A stretch of 11,507 nt of DNA from Pirellulaceae bacterium (GCA_013002105.1 JABDKS010000585.1:1-11507); one strand, 5' to 3'. Shown: positions 1 through 5,916, counted from the first letter of the stretch. Made by a program: numbers and translations. Notes: generated from the sequence alone by a model not told the origin.

Positions 1-69
1 ACCGCATTCCCGATTAAGAAACGAAGTTGTCACATCCGAGTCGGTTTGACTCCGATTGACGAAGTGTAG
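1..69 (+). CDS. rplV: 50S ribosomal protein L22, C-terminal end (partial)
   Basis: Only the last 22 codons and the TAG stop (67-69) are present; the gene begins before the window. The visible tail ends in KKRSCHIRVGLTPIDEV, which resembles the C-terminal beta-strand of L22 (basic-R-[ST]-x-H-I-x-V). L22 lines the peptide exit tunnel of the large subunit. The position directly upstream of rpsC is the standard rpsS-rplV-rpsC order and supports the call. The fragment is short, so the identification leans on context as much as on sequence. Confidence 0.85.
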   Translation, partial: TAFPIKKRSCHIRVGLTPIDEV

Positions 70-76
70 CCATCAA

Positions 77-92
77 GCGATGACGCCATCGC
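77..92 (+). other. Short hairpin in the rplV-rpsC gap
   Basis: GCGATG (77-82), loop ACGC, CATCGC (87-92) forms a perfect 6-bp stem beginning 7 nt after the rplV stop. There is no T-tract behind it, so it does not look like an intrinsic terminator; an mRNA-stabilising or processing hairpin is possible. The rest of the 96-nt gap shows nothing else recognisable, including no clear Shine-Dalgarno sequence before rpsC. Confidence 0.4.
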
Positions 93-165
93 GCCTTTGG
101 GACGATGACGCGGCAAGAGACAAGCAGCAACCTTTACAAACCAAATTTGAAACGAGTCCTCCACG

Positions 166-873
166 ATGGGCCAAAAAGTCAACCCAATCGCTTTCCGAAC
201 CGGCGTCACACGCGGCTGGAGCAGTCGTTGGTATGCGTCCAAGCAGGACTTTGCGGATCTGTTGGTCGAAGATCGCAAGTTGCGAAATTTCATCACCAAC
301 CATCCGAAGAAAACACAATATAAGAATGCCGGTATCGACCGGATCGAAATCGAGCGTACGCGTGACGAAGTTCGCGTGATGATGTACGTCGCTCGACCAG
401 GTCTGATCATTGGCAAGAAGGGTCAGGAGATCGAAATCCTCCAGGCCGAATTACAAAACTTGATCGGTCGACGAATCAATTTGAAAGTTGAAGAAGTCGG
501 TCGGCCAGAATTGCAGGCTCAGCTTGTCGCAGAAGACATTGCTCAGCAGCTCCAGAAACGTTCGAGTTTTCGCCGCACAATGAAGCGATCGCTTGAGCAA
601 ACCATGGATGCGGGTGCCAAGGGCATCAAAATCCAGTTGGCTGGACGACTGGGCGGTGCGGAAATGGCTCGCCGAGAAAAGCAAAGCATGGGTTCGATCC
701 CGCTGAGCACACTGCAAGCAAAAATAGATTACGGGACAACTGAAGCGATGACGCCACAGGGGCACATCGGGATTCAGGTCTGGATTAACCAAGGTACATA
801 CGGAGACGACGATGGCTCTGATGCCCAAACGGGTCAAGCATCGCAAAAGCCAAAGAGGTCGCATAAAAGGTAG
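166..873 (+). CDS. rpsC: 30S ribosomal protein S3
   Basis: S3 of 235 residues, a normal bacterial size. It sits at the mRNA entry site of the small subunit head and helps the ribosome unwind mRNA. The start MGQKVNPIAFRTG is the family's conserved N-terminus, which fixes ATG 166. A type-2 KH RNA-binding domain is visible with its GLIIGKKG loop at residues 79-86. The C-terminal domain carries GIKIQLAGRLGGAEMAR (153-169), the usual S3 signature. The last 20 residues (216-235) form a charged tail that overlaps the start of rplP in another frame. No strong Shine-Dalgarno sequence precedes the start. The gene follows rplV by 96 nt, which is long for this operon in most bacteria. Confidence 0.98.
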   Translation: MGQKVNPIAFRTGVTRGWSSRWYASKQDFADLLVEDRKLRNFITNHPKKTQYKNAGIDRIEIERTRDEVRVMMYVARPGLIIGKKGQEIEILQAELQNLIGRRINLKVEEVGRPELQAQLVAEDIAQQLQKRSSFRRTMKRSLEQTMDAGAKGIKIQLAGRLGGAEMARREKQSMGSIPLSTLQAKIDYGTTEAMTPQGHIGIQVWINQGTYGDDDGSDAQTGQASQKPKRSHKR

Positions 874-1228
874 CGCGACTCGCGGAAACACGGTCGTCTT
901 TGGTGATTACGGCATTCAATCCCTTGAACCGGGTTGGGTCAAAGCGACGACGATCGAAGCGGGACGTATCGCTGCTCAGCAATACGTCCGTGGCGAAGGA
1001 AAACTGTACATCCGAATCTTCCCCGATAAGTCAGTGACCAGCACACCGCTGGAAACTCGAATGGGGAAGGGAAAAGGTGAACCGGATTTCTGGGCCGCGG
1101 TCGTCAAGCCTGGCACGATCCTTTACGAACTCGGTGGCGTCACTGAACAACAGGCCAAGGTGTGCTTTGCGCGTCTTGCCAGCAAGTTGCCGGTGAAGGT
1201 TCGCTTTGTCGAACGACGACCTGCCTAA
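812..1228 (+). CDS. rplP: 50S ribosomal protein L16
   Basis: L16 of 138 residues, a large-subunit protein near the A-site tRNA and 5S rRNA that is needed for late 50S assembly. The N-terminus MALMPKRVKHRKSQRGRIKG and the signature RMGKGKGEPDFWAAVVKPG (residues 83-101) are diagnostic. ATG 812 is preferred over the in-frame ATG at 821 because GGAG (802-805) lies 6 nt upstream. From 812 the gene overlaps rpsC by 62 nt in the +1 frame; from 821 the overlap would still be 53 nt. Translation of the two genes is therefore likely to be coupled (inference). Confidence 0.97.
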   Translation: MALMPKRVKHRKSQRGRIKGSATRGNTVVFGDYGIQSLEPGWVKATTIEAGRIAAQQYVRGEGKLYIRIFPDKSVTSTPLETRMGKGKGEPDFWAAVVKPGTILYELGGVTEQQAKVCFARLASKLPVKVRFVERRPA

Positions 1229-1247
1229 CTAATAACACGTTCCTTTC

Positions 1248-1284
1248 CCTCGTCTCACACAGTCGTGATAAACGGGGGGCGAGG
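1248..1284 (+). promoter_or_regulatory. Possible hairpin covering the rpmC ribosome binding site
   Basis: CCTCGTCTC (1248-1256) can pair with GGGGCGAGG (1276-1284) as 9 bp including two G-U pairs; the loop contains a further small CAC/GTG pairing (1258-1260 with 1265-1267). The 3' arm holds GAGG (1281-1284), the best Shine-Dalgarno match for rpmC, 9 nt before ATG 1294. Folding would hide the ribosome binding site. No energy was calculated, so this is a candidate for translational control only. Confidence 0.35.
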
Positions 1285-1293
1285 CTTTAAAAA

Positions 1294-1515
1294 ATGAAGA
1301 TCGACGAACTACGCGAAATGAGTGACGAACAGTTGCAAGCGACTGCTAATGAAGCAGCGCAGATTCTGTTTCGACTTCGTTTCCAATCACAGAGTGAGCG
1401 TTTGAATACGCCGACCGAAATCAAGAAAAACCGACGCCTGATCGCTCGCGTGAAAACGCTTCAAAGTGAGCGAACGAAAGCGGCGGCCGCAGAAACAGTT
1501 TCTGCCAAGTCATAA
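1294..1515 (+). CDS. rpmC: 50S ribosomal protein L29
   Basis: L29 of 73 residues, a small two-helix protein near the peptide exit tunnel that helps form the docking site for SRP and trigger factor together with L23. The sequence starts MKIDELREMSDEQLQ, matching the family's 'M-K-x-x-E-L-R-x-[LM]-[ST]-x-x-E-L' pattern. A second helix contains TPTEIKKNRRLIARVKT, the conserved 'P-x-x-I-[KR]-x-x-[KR]-[KR]-x-I-A-R-x-x-T' element. The last 12 residues are an alanine-rich tail. The gene is preceded by GAGG 9 nt upstream, inside a possible hairpin, and lies in its usual place between rplP and rpsQ. Confidence 0.96.
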   Translation: MKIDELREMSDEQLQATANEAAQILFRLRFQSQSERLNTPTEIKKNRRLIARVKTLQSERTKAAAAETVSAKS

Positions 1516-1540
1516 AAAACCATTAGCCAGCGTAAAGCAC

Positions 1541-1903
1541 ATGCCAAAACGCGTTGTTTCCGGAACCGTCACCAGCGACAAGATGAGCAAGACTCGTCGG
1601 GTCGAGATCCATCGTGTGGTGAAGCATCCCAAGTACAAGAAATACGTTCGCCGACGAACTGTCTGCCACGTCCATGACGAGAATGACGAATCGGGCATGG
1701 GTGACCGTGTCGAGATTATCGAATCGCAACCGCTGAGCAAGCTGAAGCGATGGAAACTCGTCCGGGTGCTGGAGAAAAGCACGGAAGTCGATGTGGCCGC
1801 CCTGCGTGCCGCTCGCAAAAGTGCTGAGTCCGAAGCGATTGAGGCAGCCCACGCCGGCAGTGAACCAACCGAACAACCCGGCACAGAGGCTCCAAGCGAG
1901 TAG
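1541..1903 (+). CDS. rpsQ: 30S ribosomal protein S17 with long C-terminal tail
   Basis: S17 is an OB-fold protein that binds 16S rRNA early in small-subunit assembly. ATG 1541 gives MPKRVVSGTVTSDKMSKT, the conserved S17 N-terminus. Starting further upstream (1466) would add 25 unrelated residues and overlap rpmC, so that start is rejected. The core runs to about residue 80 and includes the 'SGMGDRVEIIESQPLSKLKRW' region (51-71). The protein is 120 residues, against roughly 80-90 for most bacterial S17. The extra 40 residues (81-120) are rich in Ala, Glu and Ser and end TEQPGTEAPSE, probably a helix followed by a disordered tail. Spacing after rpmC is 25 nt, with no clear Shine-Dalgarno sequence. 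Confidence 0.96.
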   Translation: MPKRVVSGTVTSDKMSKTRRVEIHRVVKHPKYKKYVRRRTVCHVHDENDESGMGDRVEIIESQPLSKLKRWKLVRVLEKSTEVDVAALRAARKSAESEAIEAAHAGSEPTEQPGTEAPSE

Positions 1904-1916
1904 TCGCTGGTCACTG

Positions 1917-1944
1917 TCGCCGCAGGCGAAAACGCGATCACGCG
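1917..1944 (+). other. Two tandem small hairpins in the rpsQ-rplN gap
   Basis: TCGCC-GCA-GGCGA (1917-1929) and CGCG-ATCA-CGCG (1933-1944) are two perfect short inverted repeats separated by 3 nt in the 67-nt gap. Neither is followed by a T-run, so a terminator is unlikely. They may mark an mRNA processing or stabilising site, or be chance. Confidence 0.35.
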
Positions 1945-1970
1945 AACCGATTCAAAAGTAGAACCCAACC

Positions 1971-2339
1971 ATGATCCAACAAGAATCCCGACTCGATGTT
2001 GCTGATAACACCGGTGCTCGACAAGTGATGTGCATCAAGGTGCTCGGCGGTACGCGTAAGCGAGTCGCCGGCGTAGGCGACATCATTGTCTGTAGCGTCA
2101 AAAGCGTGATTCCAGGCAGTGAAGTCAAAAAGAAGTCCATTGTTCGAGCGGTCATTGTGCGTACCAAAACGCCAACCCGTCGCGCCGATGGCAGCTACAT
2201 CAAGTTCGACAGCAATGCTGTGGTACTGATCGATAAAGACAAGACACCTCGCGGCACACGTATTTTTGGTGCCGTCGCACGCGAATTGCGTGAACGCAGT
2301 TTTATGAAGATCGTTAGCTTGGCCAACGAAGTCGTCTGA
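1971..2339 (+). CDS. rplN: 50S ribosomal protein L14
   Basis: L14 of 122 residues, exactly the typical bacterial length. It is a beta-barrel protein at the subunit interface that contacts 16S rRNA and is the target of the silencing factor RsfS in other bacteria. It begins [18 protein letters not shown], with the hallmark ADNTGA at 11-16, and ends with the conserved [16 protein letters not shown]. No extension or defect is seen. It follows rpsQ by 67 nt and is followed by an unusually long 169-nt gap that contains tandem repeats. No Shine-Dalgarno sequence is evident. Confidence 0.98.
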   Translation: MIQQESRLDVADNTGARQVMCIKVLGGTRKRVAGVGDIIVCSVKSVIPGSEVKKKSIVRAVIVRTKTPTRRADGSYIKFDSNAVVLIDKDKTPRGTRIFGAVARELRERSFMKIVSLANEVV

Positions 2340-2395
2340 GCAGAGCGAAGAAAAACAAACACAGGACGGACATCGAGTTCGTCGCCGAAGTGAAA

Positions 2396-2480
2396 ACACG
2401 ATGTCAACGGACACGATGTCAACTGACGCCCACTGAACTGGAAAACAGTCAACTGGAAAACAGTCATTTGGCAAACAGTC
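2396..2480 (+). repeat. Array of 15-nt tandem repeats (two families) between rplN and rplX
   Basis: Two copies of ACACGATGTCAAC start at 2396 and 2411, a period of 15 nt. After a 10-nt spacer (2426-2435), AACTGGAAAACAGTC is repeated exactly at 2436-2450 and 2451-2465, with a degenerate third copy ATTTGGCAAACAGTC at 2466-2480. Both families share the period and the word GTCAAC. Each unit has internal dyad symmetry: GACA-CGA-TGTC in the second copy of the first family and ACTG-GAAAA-CAGT in the second family. Because 15 is a multiple of 3, several frames stay open across the array; for example GTG 2390 to TAA 2501-2503 encodes 37 residues. No Shine-Dalgarno sequence supports translation. The flanks (2340-2395 and 2481-2508) show nothing else. 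Confidence 0.85.
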
Positions 2481-2508
2481 CGTTTAACTACCAACCAACA
2501 TAAACACC

Positions 2509-2853
2509 ATGCTCTTTCGAATTGATGACGAAGTCGAAGTGATTGCCGGGGCCGACAAAGGTCACCGCGGCAAGATCCTCACGATCGATCGCAAGAAAAA
2601 CAAAGTGGTCGTCGAAGGTGCAGGGAAAGTGTGGAAGCACGTTCGCCGCAGCCAAAAGAATCCGCAAGGCGGACGACTAAGCAAAGAGATGCCGATTGCT
2701 GCCAGCAACGTCATGATGATTGATCCCAGTAGTGGCAAGCCATCAAAAGTTGGCGTGCGATACTTGGACGACGGCAGCAAAGAACGTTACGCAAAAAAGA
2801 GCGGTACAAGTTTGGGGCAGATTGCCCCTAAACGTGCCACTTACGCCAAGTAA
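2509..2853 (+). CDS. rplX: 50S ribosomal protein L24
   Basis: L24 of 114 residues, one of the two initiator proteins of large-subunit assembly; it binds 23S rRNA domain I near the tunnel exit. A KOW motif is clear at about residues 5-37, with the typical VIAGADKGHRGKILTIDRKK run. The later KEMPIAASNVMMIDPSSGKP (59-78) matches the conserved 'P-I-x-x-S-N-V-x-[LM]' strand. Length is slightly above the usual 100-105 because of a basic tail. The start ATG 2509 gives the normal N-terminus although no Shine-Dalgarno sequence precedes it. The upstream gap carries a tandem repeat array. Confidence 0.96.
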   Translation: MLFRIDDEVEVIAGADKGHRGKILTIDRKKNKVVVEGAGKVWKHVRRSQKNPQGGRLSKEMPIAASNVMMIDPSSGKPSKVGVRYLDDGSKERYAKKSGTSLGQIAPKRATYAK

Positions 2854-2885
2854 TAAGACCCCGTAATCACGACGCCTGACCAGAC

Positions 2886-3464
2886 ATGGCTGACAACAAA
2901 CCACGACTGCAAGCCGCATACGAAGACGCGATCCGAAAAGGGATGGCGGACAAGCACGGCTACAAAAACCCGCTCCAGATTCCGCGTTTGGAAAAGATCA
3001 CCCTGAACATGGGTGTCGGAAGCGCGATTGGGGATAAGAAAATCCTCGATTTGGCAGTGGATGCAATGACACAGATCGCCGGCCAAAAACCGGTGCTGAC
3101 CGTCGCTCGCAAATCGATCGCAAACTTCCGACTTCGCGAAGGCATGCCGATCGGTTGCATGGTGACGCTGCGACGCCAGCGGATGTACGAATTCCTGGAC
3201 CGATTGGTATCGATCGTTTTGCCGCGGGTTCGTGACTTTCGCGGGATCAGTCGCAAAGCGTTTGACGGCAGCGGAAATTACACACTTGGTCTGACCGAAC
3301 AGTTGGTGTTCCCAGAATTGAACCCCGACAAGTTCACCCGACCGCAAGGCATGAACATCACGATTGTGACGTCGGCCAAAACGAATGATGAAGCACGCGA
3401 CCTGCTGTCGATGTTCGGCATGCCGTTCAAAGCTGACCCAAAACAAGACAAAGGCGCTGCTTAG
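2886..3464 (+). CDS. rplE: 50S ribosomal protein L5
   Basis: L5 of 192 residues (about 180 is usual). It binds 5S rRNA with L18 in the central protuberance and contacts S13 and P-site tRNA. Family landmarks are [13 protein letters not shown] (33-45), [21 protein letters not shown] (66-86), [10 protein letters not shown] (112-121) and [20 protein letters not shown] (155-174). ATG 2886 gives the normal N-terminal helix. A short C-terminal tail after residue 182 explains the extra length. It follows rplX by 32 nt with no convincing Shine-Dalgarno sequence. Confidence 0.98.
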   Translation: MADNKPRLQAAYEDAIRKGMADKHGYKNPLQIPRLEKITLNMGVGSAIGDKKILDLAVDAMTQIAGQKPVLTVARKSIANFRLREGMPIGCMVTLRRQRMYEFLDRLVSIVLPRVRDFRGISRKAFDGSGNYTLGLTEQLVFPELNPDKFTRPQGMNITIVTSAKTNDEARDLLSMFGMPFKADPKQDKGAA

Positions 3465-3494
3465 GTTCACCCCGAGTAGTTACGAGTTGGAACA

Positions 3495-3509
3495 CGTCCT
3501 CGTCGGACG
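3495..3509 (+). other. Short hairpin in the rplE-rpsN gap
   Basis: CGTCC (3495-3499), loop TCGTC, GGACG (3505-3509) forms a perfect 5-bp stem in the 96-nt gap. Downstream TGTTTCTG is not a convincing terminator tract. The rest of the gap contains no identifiable signal. Confidence 0.3.
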
Positions 3510-3560
3510 CTGTTTCTGAAAATCGATCACGAACGCTTTTACCAACCGAGAATTCGCCCC

Positions 3561-3746
3561 GTGGCAAGCAAATCAAAAGTCGCCAAGGCAAACCGGAAGC
3601 CGAAATTTAGCACCCGACGCGAGAACCGTTGCAAGTTCTGCGGTCGCCCACGATCGGTGTATCGCAAATTCGGACTTTGCCGAATCTGTTTCCGTGAGAA
3701 TGCGAACCGTGGATTGATCCCCGGCGTTCGTAAGGCAAGTTGGTAA
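3561..3746 (+). CDS. rpsN: 30S ribosomal protein S14, zinc-binding (type Z) form
   Basis: S14 of 61 residues, the short zinc-ribbon type. It assembles late into the head of the small subunit near S3 and S10. The four zinc ligands are present as CKFC (C24, C27) and CRIC (C40, C43), and the C-terminus [11 protein letters not shown] is the family signature. The start is GTG at 3561, giving [16 protein letters not shown]; no in-frame ATG gives a complete protein. No Shine-Dalgarno sequence is seen. This C+ form needs zinc, whereas the roughly 100-residue C- form does not. Whether a C- paralogue exists elsewhere in the genome cannot be seen here. Confidence 0.97.
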   Translation: MASKSKVAKANRKPKFSTRRENRCKFCGRPRSVYRKFGLCRICFRENANRGLIPGVRKASW

Positions 3747-3770
3747 CGAAAAAGAGCGGACTATAAAGCC

Positions 3771-4172
3771 ATGATGACAGACCCAATTGCTGACATGCTG
3801 ACTCGCATCCGAAACGCCGTTCGTGTGGAACGACCGTTTGTGGACATCCCTACCAGTCGCGTTAAACGCGGTGTTGCTGACGTGCTAAAGCGCGAAGGTT
3901 TTATCTGGGATTGGAAAGAGGAAGAGGAAGAAGATAAGCCGGTTTCGACGTTGCGTTTGGAATTGAAATACGGACCAAACGGTGAACGCGTGATCCAATC
4001 GATCAAACGGGTGAGCAAACCGGGGCGACGGTTGTATTCGCGCAGCAAAGAATTGAAACCTGTGCTCGGCGGACTGGGGATTTGCATCATCAGTTCCAGC
4101 CAGGGCGTCATCAGCGACCGCGAAGCAAGACAAAAGAACGTGGGTGGTGAGGTTCTTTGCGAAGTCGCATAA
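3771..4172 (+). CDS. rpsH: 30S ribosomal protein S8
   Basis: S8 of 133 residues, a primary 16S rRNA-binding protein in the central domain and, in E. coli, the translational repressor of the spc operon. It begins MMTDPIADMLTRIRNA and carries the C-terminal rRNA-binding signature GLGICIISSSQGVISDREAR (101-120). ATG 3771 and ATG 3774 are adjacent and either may be used; most homologues fit the second. An acidic run (EEEEED, residues 50-55) fills the loop after GFIWDW and is more acidic than in E. coli. It follows rpsN by 24 nt. No copy of an S8-type regulatory site was identified near rplE. Confidence 0.97.
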   Translation: MMTDPIADMLTRIRNAVRVERPFVDIPTSRVKRGVADVLKREGFIWDWKEEEEEDKPVSTLRLELKYGPNGERVIQSIKRVSKPGRRLYSRSKELKPVLGGLGICIISSSQGVISDREARQKNVGGEVLCEVA

Positions 4173-4234
4173 CGACGAATCGCTAGGCAACCCACCGTTC
4201 ACCCAAGAGACATTCAAAAGACAAGTTAAGTGCC

Positions 4235-4774
4235 ATGAGCCGTATTGGAAAAAAACCGGTCGCCATCACCAGCGGTGCGAAAATCGCGCTCGATGGACGC
4301 ACGATCAACGTCGAAGGTCCCAAAGGGAAACTGTCGTACGAGCATCGTCCTGAAGTCAGCATCGACATCGGAGACGATGCAGTGGTGGTGTCACGTCATG
4401 CAGAGGATCGAACGTCGCGGGAATTGCACGGACTGACCCGGGCATTGATCGCGAACATGATCGAAGGCGTCACAGCAGGATACGAAAAGCGTTTGGAAAT
4501 CGTCGGTGTCGGCTACTTGGCCAATATCTCCGGTGACACGTTGCAGTTACGTGTTGGGTACGCCAACGAATTGCAACAAAAGATCCCGGGCGATTTGAAA
4601 GTCGAATGTCCCGACAACACGCACATCGTGGTGACAGGCTGCGACAAACAAAAAGTCACTCAATTTGCAGCGGAAGTCCGAGCATTGCGTAAACCTGAGC
4701 CTTACAAAGGCAAGGGGATTCGCTATCAAGGTGAATACGTCAAGATCAAGCCCGGTAAGGCTGCTGCCAAATAA
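4235..4774 (+). CDS. rplF: 50S ribosomal protein L6
   Basis: L6 of 179 residues, the normal length. It consists of two related domains and sits near the factor-binding site and sarcin-ricin loop of the large subunit. It begins MSRIGKKPVAI and ends with the diagnostic PEPYKGKGIRYQGEYVKIKPG (154-174). The central LEIVGVGYLANISGDTL (88-104) marks the start of the second domain. ATG 4235 is the only start that gives this N-terminus. No Shine-Dalgarno sequence is obvious. It follows rpsH by 62 nt. Confidence 0.98.
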   Translation: MSRIGKKPVAITSGAKIALDGRTINVEGPKGKLSYEHRPEVSIDIGDDAVVVSRHAEDRTSRELHGLTRALIANMIEGVTAGYEKRLEIVGVGYLANISGDTLQLRVGYANELQQKIPGDLKVECPDNTHIVVTGCDKQKVTQFAAEVRALRKPEPYKGKGIRYQGEYVKIKPGKAAAK

Positions 4775-4784
4775 TCAACGCCGT

Positions 4785-4801
4785 GGGCCAATACTGGTCC
4801 C
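4785..4801 (+). other. Short bulged hairpin in the rplF-rplR gap
   Basis: GGGCCA (4785-4790) can pair with TGG-T-CCC (4795-4801) across the loop ATAC, with one bulged T. It lies 11 nt after the rplF stop. Further on, TTGGACCGGTTCAA is nearly self-complementary in RNA. No T-tract follows, so a terminator is unlikely. Confidence 0.3.
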
Positions 4802-4849
4802 GTTAACACGAAACATCATTGGACCGGTTCAAATTCGATCGGTAATCAG

Positions 4850-5218
4850 ATGGATAAAAACAAGAGAATCCAGAAGCAACGAAAACGCCGACGCAACCAC
4901 GTCCGCAACAAACTGCGCGGCTCTGCGGAGATGCCACGTTTGTGTGTGAATCGGTCGCTGAAGCATTTCAGTTGCCAAGTCGTTGACGACTTGGCCGGTA
5001 AGACATTGGTCAGCGTCAGCACACGTGACAAAACCGTTCGCGGCAGCGTCAAAAACGGTGGTAACTGTGACGCGGCGGCTGAGGTCGGCAAACTGTTGGC
5101 TCAGAAAGCGACGGGCGCCGGAATTTCGGCGGTCAAGCTTGATCGCGGACACAACAAATATCACGGACGCGTCAAAGCGTTTGCCGATGCGGCTCGAGAA
5201 GCCGGTTTAAAACTTTAA
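4850..5218 (+). CDS. rplR: 50S ribosomal protein L18
   Basis: L18 of 122 residues, a 5S rRNA-binding protein of the central protuberance that works with L5. The N-terminal basic stretch (KRIQKQRKRRRNHVRNKLRG, residues 5-24) is the usual flexible RNA-binding arm. The C-terminal signature LDRGHNKYHGRVKAFADAAR (97-116) matches '[FL]-D-R-[GS]-x-x-x-Y-H-G-R-[VI]-x-A-[LF]-A-[DE]-[AG]-A-R-E'. The start ATG 4850 is not preceded by a Shine-Dalgarno sequence. It lies 75 nt after rplF. Confidence 0.97.
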   Translation: MDKNKRIQKQRKRRRNHVRNKLRGSAEMPRLCVNRSLKHFSCQVVDDLAGKTLVSVSTRDKTVRGSVKNGGNCDAAAEVGKLLAQKATGAGISAVKLDRGHNKYHGRVKAFADAAREAGLKL

Positions 5219-5229
5219 TCCGACAACCT

Positions 5230-5280
5230 GCCCAGTTTCGGGCGACCCAAACAAACCTCTCAACGAGGGACTGAACGATT
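5230..5280 (+). promoter_or_regulatory. rpsE leader: hairpins, Shine-Dalgarno and ATT start
   Basis: GAGG (5265-5268) ends 9 nt before an ATT codon (5278-5280) that opens the S5 frame. CCTC (5256-5259), loop TCAAC, GAGG (5265-5268) can form a small hairpin that occupies the Shine-Dalgarno bases. A second hairpin, GCCC-AGTTTC-GGGC (5230-5243), lies just upstream. Stems are only 4 bp, so stability is uncertain. The alignment of the Shine-Dalgarno with ATT is the main argument for the start chosen for rpsE. Confidence 0.5.
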
Positions 5281-5916
5281 AGTAACGCATCATCAAATTC
5301 CGGTGGCGGCCAAGGTGGCGGCGGTGGACAAGGCGGCGGACAGCGCGGCGGTCAAGGCGGCGGACAGCGCGGTGGCCAAGGTGGCGGTCGTGGCGGCCGT
5401 GGCAAACGCGATCGCAAACAGCAAGAAGAGGGTTTGGCCGAAGGTCTGATCGACCGCGTGGTCAAAATCAAACGATGTGCTGCCGTGGTCAAAGGTGGTC
5501 GTCGGTTTAGTTTTGCAGCCATGGTCGTCGTTGGTGACGGCAAAGGAAAATGCGGCTGGGGATACGGCAAGGCCAACGAAGTGCCACCGAGCGTTCAGAA
5601 AGCACAGAAGCAGGCCAGTCGCAGCATGATCGATGTGCCGCTGGTCGAAGGCAGCATTCCTCACCAAGTTTGGGGACGCTACGGAGCGGCCAAGGTGATT
5701 TTGATTCCAGCTGGTGCTGGTACCGGTATCATCGCCGGACAAGCAGTGCGTGCGGTTTGCGAAGCAGCCGGAATCCATGACATTCTGACCAAATCATACG
5801 GAACTAATAATCCGGTCACGTTGGTTAAGGCAACCGTTGATGCGATGAGCAAATTGCGAACCCGCGACCAGGTTGCGGCCCTTCGCGGTCTGACAGCCGA
5901 CGAATTGAAAGTGTAA
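5278..5916 (+). CDS. rpsE: 30S ribosomal protein S5 with Gly/Gln/Arg-rich N-terminal extension, probable ATT start
   Basis: S5 sits at the back of the small subunit near S4 and S8 and affects decoding accuracy and mRNA entry. The conserved core runs from about residue 58 ([20 protein letters not shown]), through [18 protein letters not shown], to [15 protein letters not shown] and [15 protein letters not shown]. The frame is open back to a TGA at 5272-5274 and contains no ATG, GTG, CTG or TTG until TTG 5434. TTG 5434 would leave a protein about 10 residues short before the core, and its nearest GAGG is only 2 nt away. ATT 5278 has GAGG 9 nt upstream, so it is preferred, giving 212 residues. 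The added residues 9-42 are almost entirely Gly, Gln and Arg, and 43-51 are charged. The ATT start is an inference; the core identity is certain. Confidence 0.9.
   Translation: MSNASSNSGGGQGGGGGQGGGQRGGQGGGQRGGQGGGRGGRGKRDRKQQEEGLAEGLIDRVVKIKRCAAVVKGGRRFSFAAMVVVGDGKGKCGWGYGKANEVPPSVQKAQKQASRSMIDVPLVEGSIPHQVWGRYGAAKVILIPAGAGTGIIAGQAVRAVCEAAGIHDILTKSYGTNNPVTLVKATVDAMSKLRTRDQVAALRGLTADELKV
5332..5379 (+). repeat. 24-nt tandem repeat inside the S5 extension
   Basis: Two adjacent 24-nt units (5332-5355 and 5356-5379) differ at only two third-codon positions and each encode GGGQRGGQ. They lie within a longer run of GGN, CAR and CGN codons (about 5302-5403). The silent differences between units suggest the peptide repeat is maintained as protein. 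Confidence 0.85.

Noticed and set aside
1466..1540. Upstream in-frame extension of rpsQ to 1466
   Set aside because: The added 25 residues are not S17-like and overlap rpmC; ATG 1541 gives the conserved N-terminus.
1938..2474. 178-codon minus-strand open frame opposite rplN and the repeat array
   Set aside because: It is antisense to rplN; its pentapeptide repeats simply reflect the 15-nt DNA period.
2396..2480. CRISPR array
   Set aside because: Units are 15 nt and directly adjacent without unique spacers of regular length.
2841..3470. 209-codon minus-strand open frame opposite rplE
   Set aside because: It mirrors a confidently identified gene, shows no recognisable protein, and is a by-product of codon composition.
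5293..5778. 161-codon minus-strand open frame with Ala/Thr-rich end
   Set aside because: It is the complement of the Gly-rich S5 extension and core; low complexity only mirrors the repeat.
5434..5916. S5 starting at TTG 5434
   Set aside because: It truncates the region before the core, has GAGG only 2 nt away, and ignores a clearly codon-biased Gly/Gln/Arg coding stretch upstream. It remains the fallback if the ATT start is disproved.
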